The notes under the pieces: model-generated
Seen by the model: only the letters and a program-made list of their open reading frames with translations
What the model was told of the DNA's origin: nothing
The model's database searches: none
Source: Mesocentrotus franciscanus
Taxonomy: Eukaryota; Echinodermata; Echinoidea; Camarodonta; Strongylocentrotidae
DNA: 64,000 nt
Reading direction: 5' to 3'
Assembly (NCBI GenBank): GCA_037976565.1
Contig: CP137669.1
Coordinates: 37,164,912 to 37,228,911 of the forward strand
In this document: piece by piece, positions 12,384 to 23,956 of the stretch
Position numbering within the stretch: position 1 is the stretch's first letter
Layout of the letters: each line of letters opens with the position of its first letter
Program-made: the position numbers and the translations under genes

Positions 12384-15300
12384 TTACAAGGCAGCAAAGG
12401 CAAAGTTACACCTGCAATTCAGCATGGTCTTGGCCAGGGTCCAAGTGTCTGTGAAGGGGTCATACTTCTCCACCCGGTCAAGATAGGCCGCTCCAGAGTG
12501 ACCACCTGCAGCATAGATGTGACCACCCATAACGGTCACTCCAAGACCTGTGAAGTTTGAGTTGGTAGAAAGAGAGATCCAGTTTAGTGAAAGTCAAAAT
12601 ACAAACACTTTTCATAGAAAGCGTAAGATATATACTACTAATGTAATATCAATCAAAACTGACTTTGAATACAGACATATTAAAGCTCTTTGTCTTGCAC
12701 TCCTCAAAATAAACCGCAAGAATGAACAGAGAGCCAAAATTAGACAATTTAAACGGAAGCTACAGGAACAAATAGCGCACAAGCTACGCAGTGGCGTATC
12801 AAACAAACAGTGTTTATAGTTGGTGTGTTTCATGTGCTTTATTCTTTCAGCTTCCTTTGATATTGTCCGATTTTCGCTCGGTTCATTCTTGCAATTTACT
12901 CTGATCAGTATGAGATGAAAAGGTGAAGTTTATTTGCATTTCATGCTACTCCTCGTTTTGTAGTACCAATCATCTCTCTGAAACTGACTTCTGTGATGAA
13001 AGTTGGCCGACAGTCCTAGAAAGCTTTAAACCTTGAAATGATAATTCCTTTTAGGAGCTCCTAGAAGCTATCAGGGGATGTTTAATATAGATATGCACAG
13101 TATGCTACTAAAGCTAAAAGAACTGCGGAAGCATAGTTTAACAGTCACATTTGGCAATGTTAAGTCCAAGCGTTTTCGACAGGAAGACAAAAAATATACT
13201 TTCCATAAAACTATTCTCCAGAGATGAAAAAAGTTGGAAAAACACAAATTACTTCAACTTTGTCATTCATCCTTTTCAAGTGCACTTTCAGCAGTTGCAT
13301 GAGGAGATGACTAAGATATGAAGTTTCTGGTGATATGATGTATAACTAAATAGGAGTCACATTGAAGTTCTATTAAGAATCTAAGAATGATTACAAACTC
13401 TGATTCTTAAATTATAAGTCAGCATCATCATGAGTGTTAACAGGAGAGGACAATGCTACTGATCAGTAAAAACAAATGCTTACTGAAACGCAAAGAATAA
13501 CAGCTCCAAAGCCCAGCCCTTTTCAGGTTTCTTGTTCCTTTTGAAAGAAACAACATGGTATCAACTGTAAGTCACATATTGTCGATTTAAAAAAAAAATA
13601 ACTACAAACCTGTCCTTGGTATGCCCATAGAAGTGACCGTCTTCCAGCTATCCTGGTGCGTGTCATACCGTTCTACACTGCTTAGATACTGCTCCCCGTT
13701 GTGGCCTCCTACTACATAGATGAACCCATGGAGAACAGCAACCCCAAAGTTAATCCGACGGTCAGTGAGCGGGGCCACCTTCTCCCAGAAGTCTTTGTCT
13801 GGATCATATCTTTCCATGCTAGATGAGAAACATAAAGAAGGCATATGTCAACATAATGTTCATGGCTGACATGTAGGCACAAGTTTATCATCAAAAACTT
13901 ATAACATAATTTTAGGCATTATCTAAAGATTAGCTAAATAAAGCATTTGTATTTGAGATTAATGAATAGCACTATATACACACACTATGAAGCTTTTTGT
14001 GTTGCTTCAAAGTTACTATGTCCCATTTGCAGGCCCAAAAATGAAAAGGTTAAATTCCAACGGCATTTGAAAGATAATACTAATTTAGAACTTCCCTTAA
14101 AAAAGGGGGCTTGAAAATGTCTTTAAGTGGGAAAATAACGACTTTAAGTGGGAAAATAACGACTATTACTTGTCATATCTACTTAAGTGCTACCAAGTCA
14201 GTAAGTAATAGTCTGATTTTCAGACTATTGTACCGAATGATCGTAGGCCTACGTTTTGTGCTGCGCAAAGATGCAATCAGTTTAATTTGGGCCATTACAA
14301 GAAGTGGGTTATTGATGTAGACAAATGCTCATGTACCCTTTACAGCTCATTTTATGTACCGTATGTTATTACCAAAGAAGAAAAAAGCCAGTCAGTCACT
14401 CAATAGTGTCTGACAGTGAAGTCTAGCAAGTAAACGGGTTTCCTTGCATAATTTGAATATTAGGACACTGCTAACATTTAAATTTCACAGATAGGACATA
14501 CATGACATGTTCATAATTCCTGCAAAGTTCTACAGAGTTTGATGTTGGCTGCAAAAGGGACATACATTTGTACATGTAGTATCTTTAATTCAAGCTATCA
14601 GTATACATGTACCGGTAATGTACAGGTATATTGCATCTTTGTTAAACATACAATTTTTCAGCTGAAACACCTTCAGAAAAAGGAAGGATGGCTCAATATA
14701 TTGTCAAAAACAAAGGAGTTGTGTTATCTGTTACTTATAATTGAATAATTGCCCATTGGGGTTATTTCAAATTTCATCGAGTCATCTGCCCTCTTACTCT
14801 TACAAACGTACTAGTACTTACCTGTTAAGATAATTTGGCCCATATCCACCAATGGCATATATCTTGCCATCAACAACCGCCGTGGTAAAGATACTCCTAC
14901 GCTCAAGCATAGGTGTGGCCATTTTCCACTGGTTGCTCTTCGGACAGTACACCTCTACATTCTTCATGTAAGATTCTCCATTATATCCCCCAAGGGCGTA
15001 GATCTTCCCATTAAGCACTGCCACACCATGGTTACTTCGACACATGTGCATGCTGGCTACAGTACTCCAAGTGTTAGTATCTGGTTGCCATCTTTCGACG
15101 CCGTTATCATAGCAGCGATATGATGTTCCATTTCTGAGTTGGCAACGCACTCCCCCGATGACGTAGAGGTTCTGGTTGACGACTGCAGCAGCACACTCCT
15201 GAAGTCTACAGTTCAGTGAGGCTACCTCACTCCAGCTATCTGTCTCAGATCGATAAACTTCAACACTGGACAAGAAGGGAGAAACAAAATGGGAAAGATG

Positions 15301-17153
15301 AAATTAAATATAATTACTTTTTAAGTAGTATGGCAAAGAATATATACATCATACGGCGGTATGACTCTTTCACAATGCTTTTGAACAAACATCTAGTCAT
15401 TCAGGAACAGATTATGGCCAAAAAACTAAAATATCTGGGATTGAGCTAGCTAAGGGAGCCTGCCCTCAAAGAAAGAGCCTGGATAGGGGAATGAAGATTG
15501 TTGATTGGATTGATGTACTCTTTTCTTAAAAATCCATGGTGCCTAAGCTAAACTGTCTAACTTAAAACATATGCCCAGGTTTAACACTATCCTGCAGCAA
15601 TAAAGGTTTGCACCTGAAAGAGCACTTGGCTGTATGATCAGAAAAAAGTGCTTCCTAATGTAAGGAGAAGTTATATTCAACAAAGTGTGCCTTGAAAGCC
15701 TAACAAATACAAATTTCGACCATATAGAATTTGAAATTTTGAAGCCAGTGTTCTAGTAAGAGTTTAATTTTGCAAAAAGTAGTCTTTCAACATTCAAACT
15801 TTTCCAAAAAAATGTCCATCTTAATGCAAATATGAGTCTGTTTGCTCAGGTAAAGTTTATCCTGATTTACCTGTCAAGAGTTGCAAATAAGCCATTCTTG
15901 CCTCCTACAGCACAAAACATCTCCAACTCTCCTCTCCTCTTCAACTTGTCTTTCATCTTTTTGGCCAATGAAAGCCGATCCTCTGTGTTGAGGTGGTATT
16001 GCAGTGCTTTGTTCACCTACAGTTTACAAACAGTAAACAAACAAAATAGCATCAAGTTAAAGACATTATGCTTCATGAATTACACAGCTTTTAGTTAATA
16101 AGACTGACAAGATTTTTTAAATATTATATATAGACATTCATTACCTGTCAATCAATACAGTGACTACACATACTTTGCTTCATTTACAAACCTGTAATCC
16201 TTTCACAAAATTCTTTTAGATAATATACAATATCACATTATCATGCCCATTTTAATGAAAGAATAGACTTCTGTTAATTTTTTGAGGAAAGGAGTGAAAA
16301 GGAAAATTCAATTCATCTTTACCTGTTCTTGGCATAGATCATTCTCCTTGATAAAGGGGTGGGTCTCGTATAACTTTGTTAAGGTCTTGTGGGTGAGTTG
16401 GGGCAAGCGAATGCACTGGAGGGCTCTTCCCAGATAGCACTGTCGTCTGTTAGGATCGTAATTCAACCACGTATCCAGGGCATCAAAGACGACTTCTTCA
16501 GAGGAAACATTGAGGTCATCTCGCGACAGGATTTTAGTCAACTCTTCAAAGATCAGATGGCAAAACTCTTCACTCTGGCTGAGTTCTTGAAAATGAGCAG
16601 CAATAAATTTATCCCCGAAGGCCTGAAGTTCCCTACAAGCGTGGACTTCAGCGAAATGAGTAATCCCAAGGCAATTTGTGGCATGGAGTTGAGCTTGTAA
16701 GAACTCACAGCACAGCTTTTTCACAGAATGCATTTGAAAAAGATTGGCGGCTGGCAAGAGGGATTGGACATTGGCATGGGTAACTGAAATTCTTCCTGTG
16801 TAGGCAAAATCTACAAGAACGTTGATTGCAGTTTTATCGACCGATTTCAGATCAATTTCTTCTTTTTCACTTTCACACAAATTTCCAGTAAACATGGCTT
16901 TGAAATATGGGCTACATCCAGACAATACAGCTCTGTGGGCTTTCACTTTATGGCCGTCTACTCTAAGAACAACATCACACAGATGACCATGTTGTTGTAA
17001 GCTATGCATTTCTCGCAGCACCATTCTTGCATGACCAGACACCTCACTGCTAACTCCGCCGGAGGTACCGGGCACCGCCACTGGGCAGCTGGCTTGAGAC
17101 CCATTAAGGTTGCGACCATCGCGACGGTCAACACAATCTTGTTCGCGACTCAT
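12384..17153 (-). CDS. KLHL28: KLHL28-type BTB-BACK-Kelch protein (CUL3 substrate adaptor)
   Basis: Five coding exons joined with consistent phase give 597 aa plus stop: 17153-16323, 16016-15871, 15265-14822, 13818-13610 and 12547-12384. All introns are GT-AG. Exon 1 encodes the BTB domain (about 50-155; core HLCDVVLRVDGHKVKAHRAV) that in this family dimerises and binds CUL3, and the BACK domain (about 160-265). The other exons encode six Kelch blades marked by double-glycine strands (AVGG, VIGG, ALGG, AIGG, VVGG, AAGG) that form a substrate-binding propeller. The C-terminus CRCNFAFAAL and phrases such as YAIGGYGP match vertebrate KLHL28 (571 aa) better than any other KLHL protein I know. The N-terminal extension of about 45 residues is poorly conserved. 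The protein is expected to be a cytosolic ubiquitin-ligase adaptor; substrates are unknown. The gene is complete with no frameshift, and is divergently oriented to SLC39A9. Confidence 0.93.
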
Positions 17154-17704
17154 TTCGATCGAATTACCTCCCTAAAATCACAACAGAATGTATAAATAAT
17201 CACCTATTCACATCAAGCACATAATCTGGCAGCATGGGAGTCTTACTAATCTTACCGCTATCAATCATCATGGCACATTACAAAGGATAAAACATCTCCT
17301 TCATTGATCATTTTGATGGTCTTTTCGGAGATCCTCCATATTGGGACTGACAATTTAATTGTTGATATTTGATTAACTACGAAGTGCGAAACGTGTAAAA
17401 AAAATTCTCCAACGCAATGCAATGCAGTTTAGACAGGAAGTTGGGTCTCTGTAATTAATATACCAACACATATACAGAGCTATGAATGAATGATTTTGTT
17501 TTTAACTTGTTTTTATTGCTTCCATTTTCAAGATAACATAACATGACAAGATATGAATCATATGATAACATGACAAGATAAGATAACATGGCATAAACAA
17601 TCATAATCATATATGTGAATTATTTTCAATGAAAGTTTGAATGATCATGATCATGATGATGATGTAAATGATGATGATGATGATAATTATAATAACTATA
17701 ATAT

Positions 17705-17744
<40 letters not shown>

Positions 17745-18857
17745 AAGAAGCAGTAGGACAATCACAATGGATTCAACAATTTGTCATGCTCTCCTCTGTA
17801 TTATCACTGTCGTAATGTTGACCGTAAGGGTTTGATGTTACCCCAATATCGAGCGAGTATATGATGATAAAATGAATACTAGGAATTCTTGCATTGTGTT
17901 TTCCCTCATGGTATACTTTTACTGTTACCAGGGAGTTGTATATTGACAACTCCCTGCTGTTACAATGACATCCCGACTTCCATAAAGATTTGGAAAAATA
18001 ACGATTTTGATTTGGTATCAATTTATTGTCAATCTTCAATAAAGGAACATAGTATATATATACACATAAAAGAATTGCACAGTCACAGACATATAATAAG
18101 AGTATAGTCCAGGCCATGGCTCATAACTGCCATGTGCAGCAGGACATACAATACAAAACATATAAGACATACAAAGCATATAAGACATACAAATGCCGAG
18201 ATCTTTAACAGTAATCATTGTGTTCATGCCAAATAGTTTCGTGTCAGATTAAATGAAAATATATAATATATAGTTCAATTTACTCAATTAATATATAGAG
18301 ACGCTTAATCGTTTCGGAGGAATAATTATTCTACATGTAGATCTAGATGTTATTTGGGAGCTACATGTATATTAAACATGTATTAAATCATGCATTCAGA
18401 TTTGAGAGATTTAGTAAGATTTTATTTGACTCTATCGACCCCCTTCATGGGTATGAGAGCACAACATATTTACAATACAATACAGAAAGACATATAAAAC
18501 AAAGTAAGATATAATAATAAAATACATAGACATAATATATACATATTTATATTTGTTTACTAAAACACAATAAACAAGACTAGTATACACTATACAATTT
18601 ATAGTTGCATGTTATAGTTATCATTTATAAGTCTAAAATATCACGTGGTTGGTTTGTCTACGGTCTACCACTACGAGTCGACTACACTTTCATTTGACAA
18701 CATAGGACTATGCCTTTCAGCCTTAGGAGCCAACGAAAAGAATGGTATTATTTTACTGTTGTGAATCTTATGAGTTTTCTAAATTGTTTAACACTAGATC
18801 TATTAAACAATTTGTCCATGTGAAATGTGCTAGGGTAACTTACAACAAACTGTCGAT
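17154..18857. other. KLHL28 upstream region and AT-rich intergenic DNA
   Basis: It holds the presumed KLHL28 5' UTR and promoter (nearest the 17,153 end), a microsatellite tract listed separately, and otherwise AT-rich sequence with no recognisable protein. Confidence 0.4.
17520..17755. repeat. Low-complexity tract: GATAACATGACAA minisatellite and (GAT)n microsatellite
   Basis: Variants of AAGATAACATGACAAG repeat between about 17,530 and 17,600. They are followed by interrupted GAT/ATG trinucleotide runs from about 17,650 to 17,745, the longest being more than ten uninterrupted units. Confidence 0.8.
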
Positions 18858-19872
18858 CTAAATATAACTGCCTTTCTTTCTTGAAAAAGGGCAGACAAAA
18901 ATATAGTGAAATACATCTCCAAAAACTTTTAAATCACAACAAGGACATTCAATTTTACTTTCTTCGGGATTAATTTCAAACCATTCATTATTAATTGGTA
19001 AGTGGTGTGACCTGCATCGGAATCGACACAAACTGATTGCATCTCTTCTATTCAACTTTACCAAATACTTTTCAAATAAAATTTCGTTCCAGTGAAATTT
19101 CGGTAGTTAACATCACAAATGCGATTTGACAAAACATTTGACAATATTTCTTACTTTGACATGTCAGTCAACCTAAGAACATGAAGAATCCATATATTAC
19201 TGAATCCATCCCCCGCTGCCTTTGCCACATATTTCCTAGCCAAGCATTATTTTATGTATTTTCTACACATGACAACCATTTCATTGAGACTGGGTACCTT
19301 TATCCATAAGTAATTTTAAAAGATTATATAGAATCTGAATGAAAATTTACAATGACTTCTTTTAGCCAAAAACCCACCATTGTACATTTAACGTGAACAT
19401 CTGTTTTAGTACGGCCTGTCTCACCATAAATCATACAGTCAGGTGTATATTTATTGACATGCAGTATGGCCCTTAAGAATTTGCGATGAAAAATCTCAAT
19501 CTGACTCAAATCCACAAACCCCACACCTCAGTGCAGGGGCGGATCCAGTCGGCGGCAAGGGAGGGGGCCTAAAAAGGGGCCCACTTCGTGCGAAAATTTG
19601 AAAATCGTGCCGGTCGATTTTTCGCTCAGTGGGGGGTAGTGAGCACAATTTTTTTTTTTGGCACCCGAAAAAATTTTCCCCTCCGGGAAGGGTTATTTTT
19701 TTACCGCCACCCCCCCCCCTTTTTTTCAAAAAAAGGCTGTTTTTACCTGTTTTTTCCTAGGGAGGGCCCGGGCCCCACCTCCCTGGATCCGCCACTGCCT
19801 CAGTGACCTCACAGCCATATAAGAGTACTGGCAGGATTAACTGATCAAATAACTCACACTGGATATCCCATG
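18858..19872 (-). mobile_element. LINE ORF2 fragment, C-terminal half, interrupted by a MITE
   Basis: Read on the minus strand from about 19,870: QCELFDQLILPVLLYGCEV, then GFVDLSQIEIFHRKFLRAIL, then YGETGRTKTDVHVK. After a degraded middle comes RCRSHHLPINNEWFEI followed by CPCC and DVFHYIFVCPF. These are the ordered C-terminal signatures of a non-LTR retrotransposon ORF2, including the terminal Cys/His motif. Frameshifts and missing stretches mark it as dead. A 264-bp MITE with a perfect 8-bp target duplication sits inside it (19,534-19,797). It abuts a second, oppositely oriented fragment at about 19,872. Confidence 0.8.
19534..19797. mobile_element. 264-bp hAT-like MITE
   Basis: Terminal inverted repeats are CAGGGGCGGATCCAG and, on the other strand, CAGTGGCGGATCCAG. 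A perfect 8-bp target-site duplication CCTCAGTG flanks it at 19,526-19,533 and 19,798-19,805. An 8-bp duplication with CAGGG-type ends is characteristic of the hAT superfamily. The interior is low-complexity (poly-T, poly-C, GGGCCC) and non-coding. Confidence 0.85.
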
Positions 19873-20075
19873 AATTCAATTCTTATTTTACAAATGTGGC
19901 AGCCAAAATTAGTAAACAAACTTCCCCCTTCCAAAGACCTTATCAGCGCAGACAATGATTGTATTGGTGAGTTTTACAAAAGATACGATGTACGTGAAAA
20001 CAGCTTCGAGTTATTACCATCAGTGAACAATTTGTTTTCAAAGAGTTACTTTAATAAATTGAATGTATCAAAAAG

Positions 20076-20117
20076 CAGGCGTGGATCCAGGGGGCCGAGC
20101 GGGCCTTGCCCCGCAAA

Positions 20118-20150
<33 letters not shown>

Positions 20151-22177
20151 AAGAAGGGAAAGGGAAAGAGGAGAGAAAGGGAAAGAAAAAAAGTAAAAGC
20201 CTGAAGGAGATCGGGGGGGCGAAAGGCCCTTGCCTCCCCCACAGGCAAACCTAAAAGAGAAAGAAGGGAAAGAGAAAGAGGAGAGAAAGGGTAAAAAAGA
20301 AGACAAAAAAGAAGAAAGGTAGGGGAGATCAGTTGCGATTTTTCCCGCCAACAAGGAGTAGATCGGAGGGCATTGGCGTTATTGTGGGGGCACTGGCGTT
20401 ATGGTGGGAGGGCAGTTGCCCCCCCCCAATAAAATTTAAACGTGTTTTATTTCTAATTCTATACAGTTAATTTACACATTTTGCTGAAATGACATAATTT
20501 TCCGAGTTTTTTTCTCCACTTTTTAGTATATTATACTTTATTATGCGTTTGTTGGAAAATGACAAATTCCTAAATTTACAGTCAGGCAAGAAATATGCTT
20601 ATTTAGAGGCCTACATGTCAGGGCCCGCGGAACAGCGGGGCTCGGGGACCTCGAGTTCCCCCCCCCACAACTTTTTTCGAAAAAGTATATTAAAGAGAAA
20701 TAGAAAGAAAGAGAGAAAGAAAGAAACAAAAGTGACCTGCTCATCTGACCGTTATTAAATGCCTAAAACCCCTGAGCTTCCGGGGGCTCTGCCCCCTGTA
20801 TTCCACCTAGGGTTCTAAGGCGGGCCCCTGGATACTCACCTGACCGTAATTGAATGCCTAATTCCTTGAGCTTCCGGGGGCTCCGTCCCCTGGACCCCAC
20901 GCCAATTAGTGACCTGCCAGTGTCACAAACAAGGTATCAAAATGTGCTCATCTGTACATAATTAAATGCCTGAACGCCCTGAACTTCCGGTGGCTCTGCC
21001 CTATGGACCCCATCTAGGGTCCTAAGGCGGACCCCTGGATGCTTATTTGACCGTTATATATAACGGTCAATACCCTTGGGCTTCCGGGGGCTCCGCACCC
21101 TGGACCCCATGCCAATTAGTGACCTGCCAGTGTCACAAATAAGGTGTCAAAATATGTTCACCTGACCGTTATTAAATGCCTCAAACCCCTGAGCTTCTGG
21201 GGTTCCGTCTCCTCGACCCCACCAGGGGCCCTAAGGCGGCCCCTGAATGCTTATCTGACCGTTATAAAATGCCTAGAACCCCTGAACTTCTGAGGGCTTC
21301 GCCCCCTGGACCCCACACCAGTCCTGCCAGTGTCACAAATATGGTATCAAAATATGCTCATCTGACCGTAATTAAACGCCTAAAACCCCGGAGCTTCCGG
21401 TGGCTCTGCCCCCTGGAGCCAACCAATGGCCCTAAAGCGGGCCCTTGGATGCCCATCTGACCATAATTTATTGCCTAAAATTCCTGAGCTACCAGGGGCT
21501 CCGGCCACTGGACCCCACCCAAATTAGTGACCTGCGAGTGTCACAAATAAGGTATCTAAATATGCTCATCTGACCGTAATTAAATTACCAGAACTCCTAA
21601 GCTTCCGGTGGATCTGCACCCTGTACCCAACCTAGGGCTCTTAGGCGGACCCCAAGATGATCATCTGACCGTAATTAAATGCCTAAAAAACCTGAGCTTC
21701 CGGGGGCTCCGCCCCCTGTACCCCACGCCAATTAGTATCCTGCCAGTGTCACAAATAAGGTATCAAAACATGCTCATCTGACCGTAATTGAATGCCTAAT
21801 ACCCCTGAGCTTCCGGGGGCTCCGCCACCTCGACCCTACCAGGGGGCCTAAGGCGGGCTCCTGAATGCTTATCTGACCGTTATAAAATGCCTCAAATCCC
21901 TGAGTGGCAGGGGGCTCCGCCCCTTGTTCCCCGCTGGGGCTTTGCCCCTAGACCCCACGCCAATTTACGCTACGCTCAACCTGATTATAAATACTTTAGC
22001 CTCCCCCACCCACTTTGAAAAACGTTCAGCCGGGCCTGCATGTAACAGTAGGAGATTTTTTTGTCTGCCCCCCCCCAAAAAAAAAGGTTTTTGCTCATTA
22101 CGCCACTACTGGTCACCATTATGTATCAAAATTTCAAATTTTGCCCCCCCCCCCAAGAAATCCTGGATCCGCGCCTG
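20076..22177. mobile_element. 2.1-kb non-autonomous hAT-like element with satellite interior
   Basis: Ends are CAGGCGTGGATCCAGG and, inverted, CAGGCGCGGATCCAGG. Flanks TCAAAAAG (20,068-20,075) and TCAACAAG (22,178-22,185) are a target duplication matching 7 of 8 bases. Removing the insert restores a continuous LINE reading frame, which proves the ends. Inside are purine-rich GAGAGA/GAAAGG blocks (20,116-20,330), then a tandem array of GC-hairpin units (about 20,735-21,910), then a right-end segment beginning near 21,950. No transposase is encoded. Related elements lie at 51,704-53,946 and 61,928-63,225, with an inverted fragment at 22,790-23,190. Confidence 0.85.
20735..21910 (+). repeat. Tandem array of ~113-bp and ~90-bp GC-hairpin units
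   Basis: About a dozen units each start near CTCATCTGACCGTAATTAAA, continue through CCTGAGCTTCCGGGGGCTCC and GCCCCCTGGACCCCA, and alternate two endings. One is long (GCCAATTAGTGACCTGCCAG, GTGTCACAAATAAGGTATC, about 113 bp in all) and one is shorter (ACCCTAAGGCGGGCCCCTGG type). The pair forms a dimeric repeat of about 200 bp. The GGGGGCTCCGCCCCC core is a strong hairpin in every unit. Units are diverged by point changes, indicating age or exchange. Confidence 0.85.
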
Positions 22178-22567
22178 TCAACAAGTACTGGGTTAGAAGA
22201 CATTATTCCAGCTAAATTTCTAAAAGATGGTGCAAAGGTTTTATAAAAGCCTTTAATTTACTTAAATGAACCTGTCTATCTTGACGAGTACTTTTCCAGA
22301 GGATATGAAAATAGCGAATAGTGACTCCACTTTATAAAAAGAAAGATAAAACTGATGTTAGCAATAATTATAGACCTATTAGTGTTTTCAGCGTAGCATC
22401 AAAGATTCTAGAAAAATCGGTCTGTGTTCAAATTGAAAAATACTTCAAAGAAAATGATTTAATTTATGAATTTCAATCTAGTTTTCGTCATGACTATTCG
22501 ACTGAAACATGTCTAATTCATTTGACTGATTATTTGAGGACAGAAACTTCCCAAGGGCGCTTTGTTG

Positions 22568-22637
22568 GTTGAAAGATTAACGTTAATTCTATTCAACTCG
22601 GCTGACGCCTCGTTGAATAGAACGTTAATCTTTCAAC
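22568..22637. repeat. Palindromic foldback element, core copy 2
   Basis: An inverted repeat GTTGAAAGATTAACGTT / AACGTTAATCTTTCAAC with an inner pair CTATTCAAC / GTTGAATAG and a spacer CTCGGCTGACGCCTC. It is the reverse complement of the centre of the 4,060-4,213 palindrome. It sits exactly where the LINE reverse transcriptase frame jumps to the LINE 3' end. Confidence 0.75.
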
Positions 22638-22789
22638 TCATTTCGTGGGTTATCCTGTTCAAGCTGAGATCTGTTATTCTTGTATACTATTGTATGTTGG
22701 AAGCTTGGCGAATAAAAATCAATCAATCAATCAGGGGCTGCGATTTCTTTTCATGACTGGGGAGGGGGGACTAAATGCGAGGGACGATG

Positions 22790-23190
22790 GAGCAGGGGCG
22801 TAATGAGCAAAAACGTTTGGGGGCAGAAACAAATCTGCATCACCACCACTCTTACATGTTACATGCAGTCCCCGCTGAACGTTTTTCGAAATGGGGGACA
22901 GGGCGTAAGTATTTACGATCAGGTAGAGTAAAGCGAGCGAGGCAAGTGGGGCGTAAATTGGCGTGGGGTCCGGGCGGAACCCCATGAAGATCAGGGGTTT
23001 CAGGCATTTAATAACGGTCAGATGAGCGGGGGCGGAGCCCCTGGAAGCTCAAGGGTTTTAGGCATTTAATTACGGTCAGATGAGCATTTTTTGATACTAT
23101 ATTTGTGACACTGGCATGCAGGTCACTAATTGGAGTGGGGACCAGGGGGCGGAGCCCCAGAAGCTCAGGGGTTTTAGGCATTATAAAAAT
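22790..23190 (-). repeat. Inverted partial copy of the GC-hairpin transposon-like element
   Basis: On the minus strand this contains about three hairpin units (TTTAATTACGGTCAGATGAG in reverse, GGGGGCGGAGCCCC) and then the right-end segment of the element as far as TTTTTGCTCATTACGCC. It lies just after the LINE (ATCA)n tail. Its outer terminal repeat is not evident, so it is truncated. Confidence 0.7.
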
Positions 23191-23956
23191 TAAAAATACC
23201 CCCGTTGAGCAAAAAAATATATTTGCTATACATTTTTGGGGGGCATTTTTCAAATTTTCAAGCAATCAATCAAACAATCAATCAATCAATGATAATCTTG
23301 GCCATTGAAAATAAGGCTTAATTTTCTCGCCTGAATCAGGCTCTTTTAGTTTTGATGTTGCCTTTTTTTTAATTACCATATTATACCCCAAGATACACAA
23401 AGTCATGTACTACATTGATAATATCGTCCCCGTACTTCAAAACTTGGTACTTGCGTACCTTCTCTCTAGTAAATATCATTATCTTTGTTTTTTCATTATT
23501 TACACGCAATTTGCATTCCTCACAGTATATGTTATACGGAGCATATAAAGCTATTTGGAGTTCCTCTATTTGTTTGAAATCGCCCCAATTCGCTTGACAT
23601 AGTCAGTTTAAATTAGTCTTATTTCATCAAACTAGTTTTAATTTCAGTCAACGCATTTGTTCAACTAATGTGTTTCAGGATCATAACATTCAAATAGCAT
23701 TATTTTATGAATTATGTTTACCAAATAATGCATAAAATATGAAATAATAGATATGATAACTATAAACAACCTTGAGAATAAAAGAATGCTCTTGTATTCA
23801 GACTTGCTTGGAGTGACAGCTACGCAGCCACGCACACACAAATAGCGTATTGTACATGTACACAATGCACAATACACGAACAGCTGCAAAGAAACGAAGT
23901 CAAAGCCCCATTCCACAGTACACTCGTACAGTTTTATTGTAAATTCGAATAACACG
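23191..23956. other. SLC39A9 upstream region
   Basis: An (ATCA)n run at about 23,262-23,290 probably marks another LINE 3' end. The remainder is AT-rich, with the last 100-200 bases presumed promoter and 5' UTR of the SLC39A9 gene beginning at 23,957. No TATA box is obvious. Confidence 0.4.

Larger units (their letters stand above)
19873..22735 (+). mobile_element. LINE fragment (RT N-terminal region) split by a 2.1-kb insertion
   Basis: The left piece ends NKLNVSKS at about 20,075 and the right piece resumes with TGLEDIIPAKFLKDGAKVL from about 22,185. Then come TPLYKKKDKTDVSNNYRPIS, KILEKSVCVQIEKYF and TCLIHLTDYLRTETS, typical of the N-terminal half of a LINE reverse transcriptase. The frame then breaks at a foldback repeat (22,568-22,637) and passes directly into a LINE 3' end with an (ATCA)n tail at about 22,711-22,733. 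Most of the catalytic RT domain is therefore deleted. The element is dead. Confidence 0.8.

Noticed and set aside
20735..21910. CRISPR-like array of repeats and spacers
   Set aside because: The 'spacers' are themselves repeated and similar, units are about 90-113 bp, and the array is inside a eukaryotic transposon.
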